A stretch of DNA of 12,650 nucleotides from Elusimicrobiota bacterium (GTDB lineage Bacteria > Elusimicrobiota > Elusimicrobia > UBA1565 > UBA9628), in NCBI GenBank assembly GCA_028871595.1, contig JAGWMT010000070.1, positions 1 to 12,650 on the forward strand, given 5' to 3'. Numbering within the stretch: the first letter of the stretch is position 1; each line of letters starts with the position of its first letter. This document shows positions 1 through 6,709 of this stretch, in pieces. A model generated the notes under the pieces. That model was given only the letters and a program-made list of their open reading frames with translations, was not told where the DNA came from and did not search any database. Both the position numbers and the translations under genes were made by a program.

Positions 1-1321
1 TGTTGGTCCCGCCGGAGAGGGCGCGCAGCGCCAGGTGCATCTTCTGGCCGTGGACCTCGGCGCCGTGGAAAGGCGCGCGGTCGCCGATATAGGCGCCCAC
101 CGGATTGTCGCTCCCGTCGTACTCATAAAGCTGATCGTCCTGGACGATGTTTCCGGTGCCCTCGCCTCTGCCCCCGGCGAACACGCCGACGTGGAAGGTG
201 CTGAAGATCGGAAGGAAGGAGACGGCGTTCGGCTCCGCGACCGTGAGGTCGATGGTCGAGACCGTGACGGTGTTCGCCAGGTAGGGATGCGGCGAGGACA
301 CCGGCGTGGAGACGGTGTTCCACACGCCCCCGCCGTTGTCGTAATGCGCGCCCGCGCCGCGCGTCTCGCCGACGCTGACGTAGGGGCCCTGAAGGGACAT
401 GGACACCTTGCCCTGCGTGGGGGAGCAGAAGAAGCCGCCGCCGTAGGTCGGATCGGTGGCGGTCAGCATCCGCTGCGGCGGGGCCGACACGTACACGTAC
501 TGGTTGTTGAAAGGGCGGGAGACCAGGGGCCCGGCGGTGGGATCCTGGTCGTACACCATGCCCGAGACGACGCCGGAGGTGAGGCAGGCGATGAACTCAT
601 TGACGCTGTAGCGGAAGAGGACCTGCCCGGTCAACGCGTCCACGTAGTAGCGCCACGAGGCGCCGGCGCCGGAGACGCGCATTTTCCAGGCGAGATGGTT
701 CTTGCCGTCGGTCTCCAGCGGCACGATGACGAGCTGGGGAGCGCCCAGGACTCGGCCCCCTCCCGCGTCGGCGGTCGCGGCGCGTTCCGCCGCGTCGGAG
801 GCCACCGCGGGGGTCGTGGGCAGATTCTGGATCGGCTCGTAGGAGGAGTTCACGCCCATGACCGCGCCGTTCAGGTCCATGTGGACCTTGACCGCCGCGA
901 ATTCCACGGGGATGCCCCGGTAGCTTTGGCGGTACAGGAGATGCTGATGACCCCGCCCCGCCACCTGGCGGTCGAGGCGCAGGACGCCCGGGTCGACCCC
1001 CAGGACGTCCTGGTGCGCGGTGAGGAAGGAGCGGGCGGCCTGATCCGGCGGGCCGGATCGGGCGAAGTCCCGCCCTCCGCTCAGTTCCGATGGAAGTCCG
1101 GTGCGGGGGCTGAAGTGCATGACCCATTTCCCGCCTTGCGCCGAGTTGAACGCGGCGAAGGCCTGGCGGGACGGTGTGGAGGGAGCTTTCTGGGTCAGCG
1201 GCATCAATCTGTTGAAGCCGAATCTGCGGGCATCGGCGCGGGCGCCGGGTCCGGGCCTGACGGCTCCCGCGGACGGCGCCAGAAGGAGCAGGACCGCGAA
1301 CGCCCGGATCGAATTTATCAA
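1..1321 (-). CDS. Secreted FTP/PepSY propeptide-type protein, 3' end outside window (possible zinc metallopeptidase)
   Basis: The visible part is 440 codons and runs off the left edge. The N-terminus is a clear signal peptide: a short basic start (MINSIR), a hydrophobic core at residues 7-17 and Ala-rich cleavage near residue 20. Residues about 66-115 (WVMHFSPRTGLPSEL, then SFLTAHQDVLG) look like the fungalysin/thermolysin propeptide (FTP) domain. Residues about 125-240 (YRQSYRGIPVEF, then WRYYVDALTGQVLFRYS) look like the following PepSY region. These domains are the inhibitory and chaperone prosegment of M4 and M36 peptidases. No HExxH motif occurs in the visible part, so the peptidase call depends on sequence beyond the window. 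The TTG start at 1321 overlaps the upstream HEAT gene's stop as TTGA and has an AGGGGG ribosome site 5 bases upstream. A later Met (residue 40) would lose the signal peptide. It could instead be a non-catalytic secreted protein with an FTP domain. Confidence 0.72.
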   Translation of the reverse strand, partial: MINSIRAFAVLLLLAPSAGAVRPGPGARADARRFGFNRLMPLTQKAPSTPSRQAFAAFNSAQGGKWVMHFSPRTGLPSELSGGRDFARSGPPDQAARSFLTAHQDVLGVDPGVLRLDRQVAGRGHQHLLYRQSYRGIPVEFAAVKVHMDLNGAVMGVNSSYEPIQNLPTTPAVASDAAERAATADAGGGRVLGAPQLVIVPLETDGKNHLAWKMRVSGAGASWRYYVDALTGQVLFRYSVNEFIACLTSGVVSGMVYDQDPTAGPLVSRPFNNQYVYVSAPPQRMLTATDPTYGGGFFCSPTQGKVSMSLQGPYVSVGETRGAGAHYDNGGGVWNTVSTPVSSPHPYLANTVTVSTIDLTVAEPNAVSFLPIFSTFHVGVFAGGRGEGTGNIVQDDQLYEYDGSDNPVGAYIGDRAPFHGAEVHGQKMHLALRALSGGTN

Positions 1322-2463
1322 TGCGTCCCCCTACCCCGGCTCAGTTCGGAGATCAGATCGGCCGCGGCGGCCGCGCGCACGCGGGAATCGGGGTCCTCGC
1401 GCATGGCCTTGACCAGAAGGTCGCGGGCCTGGGGCGCCTTCGAGCGGGCGAGCGCGGCCACGGCCAGAAGCTTGAGCTCGGCGTCCTTCTGACCCAAGGT
1501 GAGCTCCGGAAGCGAGAGATCGAAGGGCTCCCCGCGCGCGGCCAACGCCGCGGCCACGGTGAGGCCCATCTCCGGAGGAGGCGACTGGTCGGCCAGATTC
1601 TTGAGCGCGGCGGTGGAGGCGGGGTCAAGGCGCCGGCCCAGCGCGCGCGCGGCGGCGAGCCGGACCCGGCCGCTTTTGTCCTTCAGCGCGGCGGAAAGGA
1701 GTCTCTCCGACGCCGGGTCGGAGAAGGAGCCTAGGGCCTCGGCCGCTTCCGCGCGCACCGAGGCGGACGCGTCGCTCGACAGCGCCTTCTTGAGCGGCTC
1801 CAGGCCGTCGCGCCCGATGATTCCCAAGGAACGCGCGCCCGCGGCGCGCACGCCTTCGTCCGGGTCCTTGAGCGCGTCCACGAACTGCGAGGAATCCCCT
1901 TGCCCGGCGCGGGCCAGCGCGGCGGCGGCCGCGTCGCGGACCTCTCCCGCGGGATCGCCTAAAAGCGAGCGCAGCGCCTCGATGCCGGCGTCGCCCCCGG
2001 CCTCCCCCAGCTTAAGAGCCGCGCGGGCGCGGGCGGCGTCGCGCGCCATCCGGCGGAGCTCCTCGGCCGGAGAGGAGGCGCGCCCGGACATGATCGGCTT
2101 CGTCGCGTCGATCAAGGCCAGGAGGCCCTGCACGTCGCCCAGCTTCGTCAGGCTGGCGGCGGCGGCGATGCGCACGTCGGCGTTGTCGTCGGCCAGGGAT
2201 TTCTTCAGCCGCGGGATCGCGGCCGCGTTGCCCAGGTCGCCCCACGCCGCGGCCACGACCGCGCGGACCTCGGGATCGGGATCGTCTGAGCGCCCCGCCA
2301 ATACGGCGACGGCCTCCCGGCCGAGGGCGGCCGGAGAGGCGGTGGAGACGGCGACGGGCGCCTTGCGCGGCGCCGCGTCGGCCCTGGGTGTGAACGCCCC
2401 GGCGGCGCTCAAGAGCAGCATGCCCAAGGATGTTATCAGGGAAGCGTTACGGGATTGTTTCAA
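1318..2463 (-). CDS. Exported HEAT-repeat protein
   Basis: The product is 381 residues from a TTG start. This start gives a textbook signal peptide: MKQSR, then a hydrophobic stretch at residues 9-22 and cleavage near ADA-A at about 30. The mature part is built of tandem HEAT/PBS-lyase-type helical repeats from about residue 45 to the end. Recurrent units such as DPDPEVRAVVAAAWGDLG, DDNADVRIAAAASLTKLGD, DPDEGVRAAGARSLGIIGRDG and DKSGRVRLAAARALGRR share the pattern of D-x-(D/S)-x-x-V-R-x-A-A-A-x-A-L-G. Such repeats form solenoids that bind other proteins; no enzymatic residues are apparent. The reading frame stays open upstream to 2628, but that would cross the tRNA and disrupt the signal peptide. 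There is no clear ribosome site before the TTG. The stop overlaps the start of the FTP-domain gene, implying a two-gene operon of exported proteins, so this may be a partner or scaffold for the downstream protein (inference). Confidence 0.8.
   Translation of the reverse strand: MKQSRNASLITSLGMLLLSAAGAFTPRADAAPRKAPVAVSTASPAALGREAVAVLAGRSDDPDPEVRAVVAAAWGDLGNAAAIPRLKKSLADDNADVRIAAAASLTKLGDVQGLLALIDATKPIMSGRASSPAEELRRMARDAARARAALKLGEAGGDAGIEALRSLLGDPAGEVRDAAAAALARAGQGDSSQFVDALKDPDEGVRAAGARSLGIIGRDGLEPLKKALSSDASASVRAEAAEALGSFSDPASERLLSAALKDKSGRVRLAAARALGRRLDPASTAALKNLADQSPPPEMGLTVAAALAARGEPFDLSLPELTLGQKDAELKLLAVAALARSKAPQARDLLVKAMREDPDSRVRAAAAADLISELSRGRGTH
1327..1332 (-). promoter_or_regulatory. 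Ribosome binding site AGGGGG deciding the TTG start of the FTP-domain gene
   Basis: On the minus strand AGGGGG lies 5 bases before the TTG at 1321. It sits inside the last codons of the HEAT-repeat gene. It supports reinitiation at the overlapping TTGA and restores a complete signal peptide to the downstream protein. Confidence 0.5.
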
Positions 2464-2486
2464 CTCGGGCCGTTTTGAAGAAAGGT

Positions 2487-2558
2487 TGGGCCCGCCAGGA
2501 ATCGAACCCGGATCACTTGGTTCGAAGCCAAGCATTCTATCCGTTGAACTACGGGCCC
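2487..2558 (-). tRNA. tRNA-Arg (anticodon TCG)
   Basis: The 72-base sequence folds into a full cloverleaf: 7-bp acceptor GGGCCCG/CGGGCCC, D stem GTTC/GAAT, anticodon stem CTTGG/CCAAG around the 7-base loop CTTCGAA (anticodon TCG, reading the Arg codon CGA), a four-base variable loop, and T stem CCGGG/CCTGG around TTCGATT. The discriminator base is A. CCA is not encoded; AACC follows, so the tail must be added by nucleotidyltransferase. A -10-like box lies just upstream and the HEAT-repeat gene begins 23 bases after the tRNA end with no terminator between them. All key features were checked by hand. Confidence 0.96.
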
Positions 2559-2566
2559 CGGTCGGG

Positions 2567-2572
2567 ATTGTA
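2567..2572 (-). promoter_or_regulatory. Putative -10 box (TACAAT) for tRNA-Arg and the downstream genes
   Basis: On the minus strand TACAAT lies eight bases before the tRNA 5' end, so transcription would begin within one or two bases of the mature tRNA. The -35 region at the right spacing (TGGCGG) is a poor match. This is inferred from position and similarity to the sigma-70 consensus only. Confidence 0.42.
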
Positions 2573-2603
2573 GGACATTCCCCTCCGCCCCGCCAGGCGA
2601 TTT

Positions 2604-2612
2604 TGGTAATAT
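2604..2612 (+). promoter_or_regulatory. Putative extended -10 promoter (TGGTAATAT) for the yebC-ruvCAB operon
   Basis: TGGTAATAT matches the extended -10 pattern TGn plus a TATAAT-like hexamer. It stands out as AT-rich in a GC-rich gap and lies about 30 bases before the yebC start, leaving a short leader that contains the GGAGGA ribosome site (2629-2634, 8 bases before ATG). No good -35 box is visible, as is often the case for extended -10 promoters. It is divergent from the tRNA promoter. Confidence 0.42.
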
Positions 2613-2642
2613 GCATGGAGATTCTCACGGAGGAATTTCCCT

Positions 2643-3398
2643 ATGGGCGGGCATTCACACTGGGCGAACATCAAGCACAAGAAGGGCGCGGCCGACGCCA
2701 AGCGCGGCAAGGCGTGGACGAAGTGCTCGCGCGAGATCTCGATCGCCGCGAAGCTGGGCGGCAGCGGCGATCCCGCCTCGAACCCGCGCCTGCGCAAGGC
2801 GATGGACGACGCGAAGGCGGTCCAGATGCCCTCCGACACCATCAAGCGCGCGATCATGCGCGGCACCGGAGAGCTGGAAGGAGCGGCGTTCGAGGAACTG
2901 GCCTACGAGGGCTACGCGGCCGGCGGCGTCGCGCTGCTCATCGAATGCACGTCGGACAACCGCAATCGCACCCGCGGGGATATCCACACGATCATGGCCA
3001 AGAACGGCGGCAGCCTGGGCGCCCCCAATTCGGTCGCCTGGATGTTCAAGTCCAAGGGCCTGATCGTCGTGAAGAAGGATGGGACGCCGTCCGAGGACGC
3101 GGTGATGGAAGCGGCCCTGGACGCCGGCGCCGACGATTTCAAGCCCGAGGGCGACGTGTTCGAGATCTACACCGCTCCGAACGACCTGCAGAAGGTCAAG
3201 GACGGACTCGCGGCCAAGAAGATCGCGGCGGAGACGGCCGAGGTGGCCATGATCCCCGATAACCTGGTCGCGGTCCCGGAGAGCGACGCTCCGAAGGTCC
3301 TCAAGCTCATCGAGCTCCTTGAGGCCTTGGACGACGTCAAGAACGTGTGGGGCAACTACGACATTCCCGACGCCGTCATGGAAAAGCTGGCGGCGTGA
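2643..3398 (+). CDS. yebC: YebC/TACO1-family protein
   Basis: The 251-residue product is full length for YebC and opens with the family signature MGGHSHWANIKHKKGAADAKRGK. The motifs NPRLRKAMDDAKAVQMPSD, DTIKRAI and YEGYAAGGVALLIE follow, then CTSDNRNRT and the NGGSLGAPNSVAWMF region; the last third has the acidic D-A-L-x-D-V-x-x-V-x-x-N-Y end. Family members have been described as DNA-binding regulators and, with mitochondrial TACO1, as factors that help ribosomes through difficult stretches; the sequence does not tell which role applies. The ATG has a strong GGAGGA site 8 bases upstream, the best in the operon, fitting a first gene. Its TGA overlaps the GTG of ruvC by four bases; yebC beside ruvC is a widespread arrangement. 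Confidence 0.97.
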   Translation: MGGHSHWANIKHKKGAADAKRGKAWTKCSREISIAAKLGGSGDPASNPRLRKAMDDAKAVQMPSDTIKRAIMRGTGELEGAAFEELAYEGYAAGGVALLIECTSDNRNRTRGDIHTIMAKNGGSLGAPNSVAWMFKSKGLIVVKKDGTPSEDAVMEAALDAGADDFKPEGDVFEIYTAPNDLQKVKDGLAAKKIAAETAEVAMIPDNLVAVPESDAPKVLKLIELLEALDDVKNVWGNYDIPDAVMEKLAA

Positions 3399-3910
3399 GC
3401 AAGGTTCTGGGCGTCGATCCGGGAATGCACGAGACCGGCTGGGCCGTCCTGGACGGCGCGGCGGCGTCCCCGCGGCTGGTCGCCTCGGGCTGCATCCGGA
3501 CGTCGCCGGGCGTTCCCCTGGCCCAGCGCCTGAAGACGATCCACGCCGAGCTGGGCGCCGTCATCGCGGCGCACGCCCCGGATTCGTGCGCGATCGAGGA
3601 GATGTTCTTCACGACGATCGCGGTGACCGTGCGCGCCACGCTTCAGGCGCGCGGCGTGGCCCTGCTGGCCTTCGCCCAGGCCGGCCGCGAGGTGCACGAG
3701 TACAATCCGAAGACCGTGAAGCTGACCTTGACCGGCTCGGGACGCGCCGAGAAGGCTCAGATGCAGACGGTCGTGCAGAAGGCCCTGGGCCTGAAGGACA
3801 AGCTCCGCCCGAACGACGTGGCCGACGCGGCCGCGATCGCGCTGTGCCATATGCGGGCCGGCCGGATGAAAGGTCTTCGGGTCCTGGATTCCTGGGGAGG
3901 CGCGAGGTGA
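3395..3910 (+). CDS. ruvC: Crossover junction endodeoxyribonuclease RuvC
   Basis: The 171-residue product cuts Holliday junctions as a dimer together with RuvAB. The four catalytic acids are present: D8 in GVDPG, E68 in AIEE, and D141 and D144 in PNDVADA, corresponding to E. coli D7, E66, D138 and D141. The basic residues K109 and K120 (VKLTLTGSGRAEKAQ) match E. coli K107 and K118, and the wedge aromatic F71 is kept. The GTG start overlaps the yebC stop as GTGA; the frame is open further upstream inside yebC, but the family N-terminus begins here. Oddity: the segment after the wedge, normally F-x-K-N-x-x-S-A-L-K-L-G-Q-A-R-G, reads FTTIAVTVRATLQARG, losing the usual Lys-Asn pair. Catalysis should be intact; junction contacts may differ. 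Confidence 0.96.
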   Translation: MSKVLGVDPGMHETGWAVLDGAAASPRLVASGCIRTSPGVPLAQRLKTIHAELGAVIAAHAPDSCAIEEMFFTTIAVTVRATLQARGVALLAFAQAGREVHEYNPKTVKLTLTGSGRAEKAQMQTVVQKALGLKDKLRPNDVADAAAIALCHMRAGRMKGLRVLDSWGGAR

Positions 3911-4530
3911 TCGCCTCTTTGCGCGGCGCGCTGATCGCCAAGGACCTGGAGCGCGTGGTCCTGGAGGTCGGCGGCGTCGGTCACGAGATCCATGTGACGG
4001 CCGCGACCGCGTCGCGACTGCCCGCGCCCGGCGCCGAGGCGTTCCTGCTGGTGATCCCGTCCTACGCGATGTACGGGGGCGGCGAGACGCTGTACGGCTT
4101 CCTGAGCGACGCGGAGAAGGCGATGTTCTGCGCTTTCCGGGACGAGATCCCGGGCACCGGCGCCAAGAAGGCGCTCGAGTACCTGGACAAGGCCTCGAAA
4201 TCCCTCCCCGATTTCCGCCGCGCGGTGATGGAGCGCGACGAGAAGCTCCTGTGCGGAGTGTTCGGCTTCACGAAGAAGACGGCGACGAAGCTGGTGGCCG
4301 CCCTGAAGGACAAGCTCGAGGACATGCGCGTCCCCGGCGCGCCGCACGTGCGGAAGGCGGCCGACGCGCTTCCCCCCTCGGGCTCGTGGAGCCAGGCGCT
4401 CAGCGCGCTGGAGGCGCTCGGCTATAAGCCCTCGGAGGTCCGCTCCGCGCTCCAGACGCTCGCCGAGGAGCACTCGGGCGCCGACGTGCCGGCCGAGCAT
4501 CTGGTCCGGCAGGCGCTCAAGAGGCTGTGA
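3907..4530 (+). CDS. ruvA: Holliday junction branch migration complex subunit RuvA (divergent DNA-contact residues)
   Basis: The 207-residue product has the three RuvA parts: an OB-fold at about 1-65 ([30 protein letters not shown], ending in LYGF), a helix-hairpin-helix region at about 66-140, and a C-terminal RuvB-binding domain ([15 protein letters not shown] to LVRQALKRL). The first hairpin keeps GTGAK (83-87). The second reads FGFTKKTA (119-126) where the family has PGIGKKTA. At the position of the acidic pin (E. coli R54-E55-D56) the protein has Y56-G57-G58, so both acidic residues are missing. The GTG start overlaps the ruvC stop by four bases and has a GGGGAGG site six bases upstream. 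RuvA tetramers hold the junction flat and load RuvB; the assignment is firm, but its binding behaviour may differ from the model. Confidence 0.95.
   Translation: MIASLRGALIAKDLERVVLEVGGVGHEIHVTAATASRLPAPGAEAFLLVIPSYAMYGGGETLYGFLSDAEKAMFCAFRDEIPGTGAKKALEYLDKASKSLPDFRRAVMERDEKLLCGVFGFTKKTATKLVAALKDKLEDMRVPGAPHVRKAADALPPSGSWSQALSALEALGYKPSEVRSALQTLAEEHSGADVPAEHLVRQALKRL
4519..4524 (+). promoter_or_regulatory. Ribosome binding site AAGAGG favouring the ATG start of ruvB
   Basis: AAGAGG in the last codons of ruvA stands five bases before the ATG at 4530 and only two before the in-frame GTG at 4527, so the ATG is the better spaced start. Confidence 0.42.
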
Positions 4531-5561
4531 TGGCAAACCCCCGCGACGGCGAATCCGTGCTGAACCCGGGCGCCGCTCCCGTCGAGGAGGCGGCCGACCG
4601 CGCGCTGCGCCCGAAGACCCTGGACGAGTTCATCGGCCAGGACTCCCTCAAGGAGAACCTGAAGGTCTTCATCAAGGCCGCCAAGCAGCGCGGCGAACCG
4701 CTCGATCATTGCCTTTTCTACGCGCCCCCCGGTTTGGGCAAGACCACGCTGGCGAACATCCTGGCCCGCGAGATGGGCGTGAACCTGCGCGCCGCCTCGG
4801 GCCCCATCCTGGCGCGCGCGGGCGACCTGGCGGCGCTCCTCACCGACATCTCCGAGGGCGACGTGTTCTTCATCGACGAGATCCACCGGCTCAATCCCGT
4901 GGTCGAGGAGGCGCTGTATCCGGTCATGGAGGACTACACGTTCTTCATCTCCACCGGAAAGGGACCGGCCGCCTCGACGCTCAAGCTGGCGGTGCCCCGC
5001 TTCACCTTGGTGGGCGCCACGACCCGCTCCGGCCTGCTGACCGGTCCGCTGCGCGACCGCTTCGGCATCGTCGCGCAGCTGGGCTTCTACGGCCCGGAGG
5101 AGCTGCGCCGCATCGTGCTGCGCTCGGCGGGGCTGCTCCACGTGCCCACGGACCGCGACGGCGCCGACGAAATCGCGCGGCGCTGCCGGGGCACCCCGCG
5201 CATCGCCAACCGCCTGCTGCGCCGCGTGCGCGACTTCGCGCAGGTGGACGGAGGCGGCAAGATCACGGGCGACGCCGCGCGCCACGCGCTGGCGAAGCTG
5301 GAGGTGGACGCCGAGGGCCTGGATCCCATGGACCGCCGGCTCCTGCGCGCGGTGATCGAGAAATTCGACGGCGGGCCGGTGGGCGTCGAGAACCTGGCCA
5401 TCGCGGTCAGCGAGGAGTTGGACACGCTCACCGACGTGGTCGAGCCTTTCCTGATTCAAGCCGGCTTCCTCTCCCGGACGCCGCGCGGCCGCATGGCCAC
5501 GCCGAAGGCCTACGCCCACCTGGGCTTGAAAGCGCCGCGCCGCCCGCTCGACCTGCTGTGA
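4530..5561 (+). CDS. ruvB: Holliday junction branch migration ATPase RuvB
   Basis: The 343-residue product is an AAA+ motor that pulls DNA through the RuvA-bound junction. The N-terminal region has [19 protein letters not shown]. Walker A is APPGLGKTT (residues 65-73), Walker B is FFIDEIHRL (113-121), and the sensor segment is GATTRSG (162-168). LRDRFGI (174-180) carries the Arg equivalent to E. coli R174, and [15 protein letters not shown] (221-235) carries sensor 2. The C-terminal winged-helix part ends with [15 protein letters not shown] and AYAHLGL. All motor motifs look normal, unlike the neighbouring RuvA. The ATG overlaps the ruvA stop by one base (TGATG); a GTG at 4527 would add one residue and give the four-base overlap common in this operon, but the ribosome site spacing is poorer. 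Confidence 0.98.
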   Translation: MANPRDGESVLNPGAAPVEEAADRALRPKTLDEFIGQDSLKENLKVFIKAAKQRGEPLDHCLFYAPPGLGKTTLANILAREMGVNLRAASGPILARAGDLAALLTDISEGDVFFIDEIHRLNPVVEEALYPVMEDYTFFISTGKGPAASTLKLAVPRFTLVGATTRSGLLTGPLRDRFGIVAQLGFYGPEELRRIVLRSAGLLHVPTDRDGADEIARRCRGTPRIANRLLRRVRDFAQVDGGGKITGDAARHALAKLEVDAEGLDPMDRRLLRAVIEKFDGGPVGVENLAIAVSEELDTLTDVVEPFLIQAGFLSRTPRGRMATPKAYAHLGLKAPRRPLDLL

Positions 5562-6709
5562 TCGCGACGCGGGCGCGGGCTTTCCTGGCCGCCGCGCTCC
5601 TGGGCGCCGTTCCGGCCGCCGCCGCGCCCACCCCTTCCCCGGCGCGCATCCAGGTGGCGATCGTGCATCAGGCCGAGTCGGCCGTCATCGAGGCCGACGG
5701 CGACGTGCGCGTGGTGGCTCCGGGAGGCAAGACCTCGCCGCTGGAATGGAAGGGGGCGCTGACGCTTCGGCCCCGCGAGGGCGGGTTGAAGCTCTCGAAG
5801 CTGCGGCTCGCCTCCGAGACCCGGCTGGAGCCGAAGGAGGGAGGGACGATCAAGGTCGGCGCGGACCGCTACCGGGGCACCTTGATCCTGCGCCTCGATC
5901 CGGGGCAGACCGTGACCGTGGTCGAGGACGTCTCCATCGAGGAATATCTGGAGGGCGTCCTTCCGTTCGAGATGGACCCCGACTGGCCGCTGGAGGCCCT
6001 CAAGGCCCAGGCCGTCGTCGCCCGCTCCTTCGCCTACGCGAACATGGGTAAATTCCGCAAGGACGGCTTCGACCTCACCGCGGACACCCGTTCGCAGATG
6101 TACCGGGGCGTCACCGCGGTCAACGACAACGTGCGCCGCGCCGTCCGGGAGACGCGCGGCGAGGTCCTGGGCTGGAACGGTCAGCTGCTGCGGGTCTACT
6201 ACCACGCCTGCTGCGGCGGACGGACCGAGAACGCCGCCGAGGCGTGGGGCGGCGATCCCAAGGAGACACCCCGCCCGCTGCGCGGCGTGCGCGATCCCTG
6301 GTGCCGGACCTCCCCCCTCATGCATTGGACGGCGTACTTCGCGTGGCAGGACCTGATGACGGCCATCGAGGAGCGGCACGATCTTCCCGGTCCTCTCAAG
6401 AGCCTCAAGATCGGCCGACGGGACATCGCCGGCTACGTGCGCACCTTCACCGCCCGCGCGGGCCGCGGCCAATTGGAGATCAAGGCGCCCGAACTGCGCA
6501 CGGGGCTGGGCGCCGCGGAGCTCAAGAGCACCCGGATCGCGCGCCTGGTGGTGAAGAAGAAGGGCCTGGAGTTCATCGGCTCCGGATCCGGGCACGGGGT
6601 CGGATTGTGCCAGTGGGGCGCGCGCATCCAGGCCGAGAAGGGACGCTCGTACGAGCGCATCCTCCACTTCTATTTTCCCGGCGCCGACCTGTCCGAGGTG
6701 GCGCAATGA
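5558..6709 (+). CDS. SpoIID/LytB-family peptidoglycan lytic transglycosylase, exported
   Basis: The 383-residue product has an N-terminal signal peptide (MIATRAR, a hydrophobic core at 9-20, cleavage near AAA-AP at about 23). It then carries a SpoIID domain: [14 protein letters not shown] (126-139, with E138 at the place of the catalytic Glu), [37 protein letters not shown] (216-226) and [13 protein letters not shown] (343-355). Family members cleave glycan strands stripped of stem peptides; SpoIID itself acts in engulfment during sporulation, but many non-sporulating Gram-negative bacteria carry homologues and no other sporulation gene is in view. The protein should act in the periplasm on the cell wall. 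The GTG start overlaps the ruvB stop as GTGA without a clear ribosome site, implying coupling to ruvB translation. An in-frame opening upstream lies inside ruvB and is a shadow. Confidence 0.9.
   Translation: MIATRARAFLAAALLGAVPAAAAPTPSPARIQVAIVHQAESAVIEADGDVRVVAPGGKTSPLEWKGALTLRPREGGLKLSKLRLASETRLEPKEGGTIKVGADRYRGTLILRLDPGQTVTVVEDVSIEEYLEGVLPFEMDPDWPLEALKAQAVVARSFAYANMGKFRKDGFDLTADTRSQMYRGVTAVNDNVRRAVRETRGEVLGWNGQLLRVYYHACCGGRTENAAEAWGGDPKETPRPLRGVRDPWCRTSPLMHWTAYFAWQDLMTAIEERHDLPGPLKSLKIGRRDIAGYVRTFTARAGRGQLEIKAPELRTGLGAAELKSTRIARLVVKKKGLEFIGSGSGHGVGLCQWGARIQAEKGRSYERILHFYFPGADLSEVAQ

Noticed and set aside
35..1492. Long plus-strand open frame of 485 codons
   Set aside because: It is antisense to the FTP-domain gene, crosses into the HEAT gene and has an Arg/Gly/Asp-rich shadow composition with no domain, while the minus strand reads as a coherent exported protein.
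2464..2628. Upstream extension of the HEAT-repeat gene to an ATG at 2628
   Set aside because: It would translate through the whole tRNA-Arg and bury the signal peptide; the TTG at 2463 gives a proper export signal.
1499..3262. Plus-strand open frame of 587 codons spanning the HEAT gene, tRNA and yebC
   Set aside because: It crosses a tRNA and two well-supported genes in other frames, with Ser/Arg/Ala-rich composition typical of a frame shadow at high GC.
4709..5557. Extension of the spoIID-like frame through ruvB
   Set aside because: This part is the out-of-frame shadow of ruvB; the GTG at 5558 starts a signal peptide and overlaps the ruvB stop as in neighbouring junctions.
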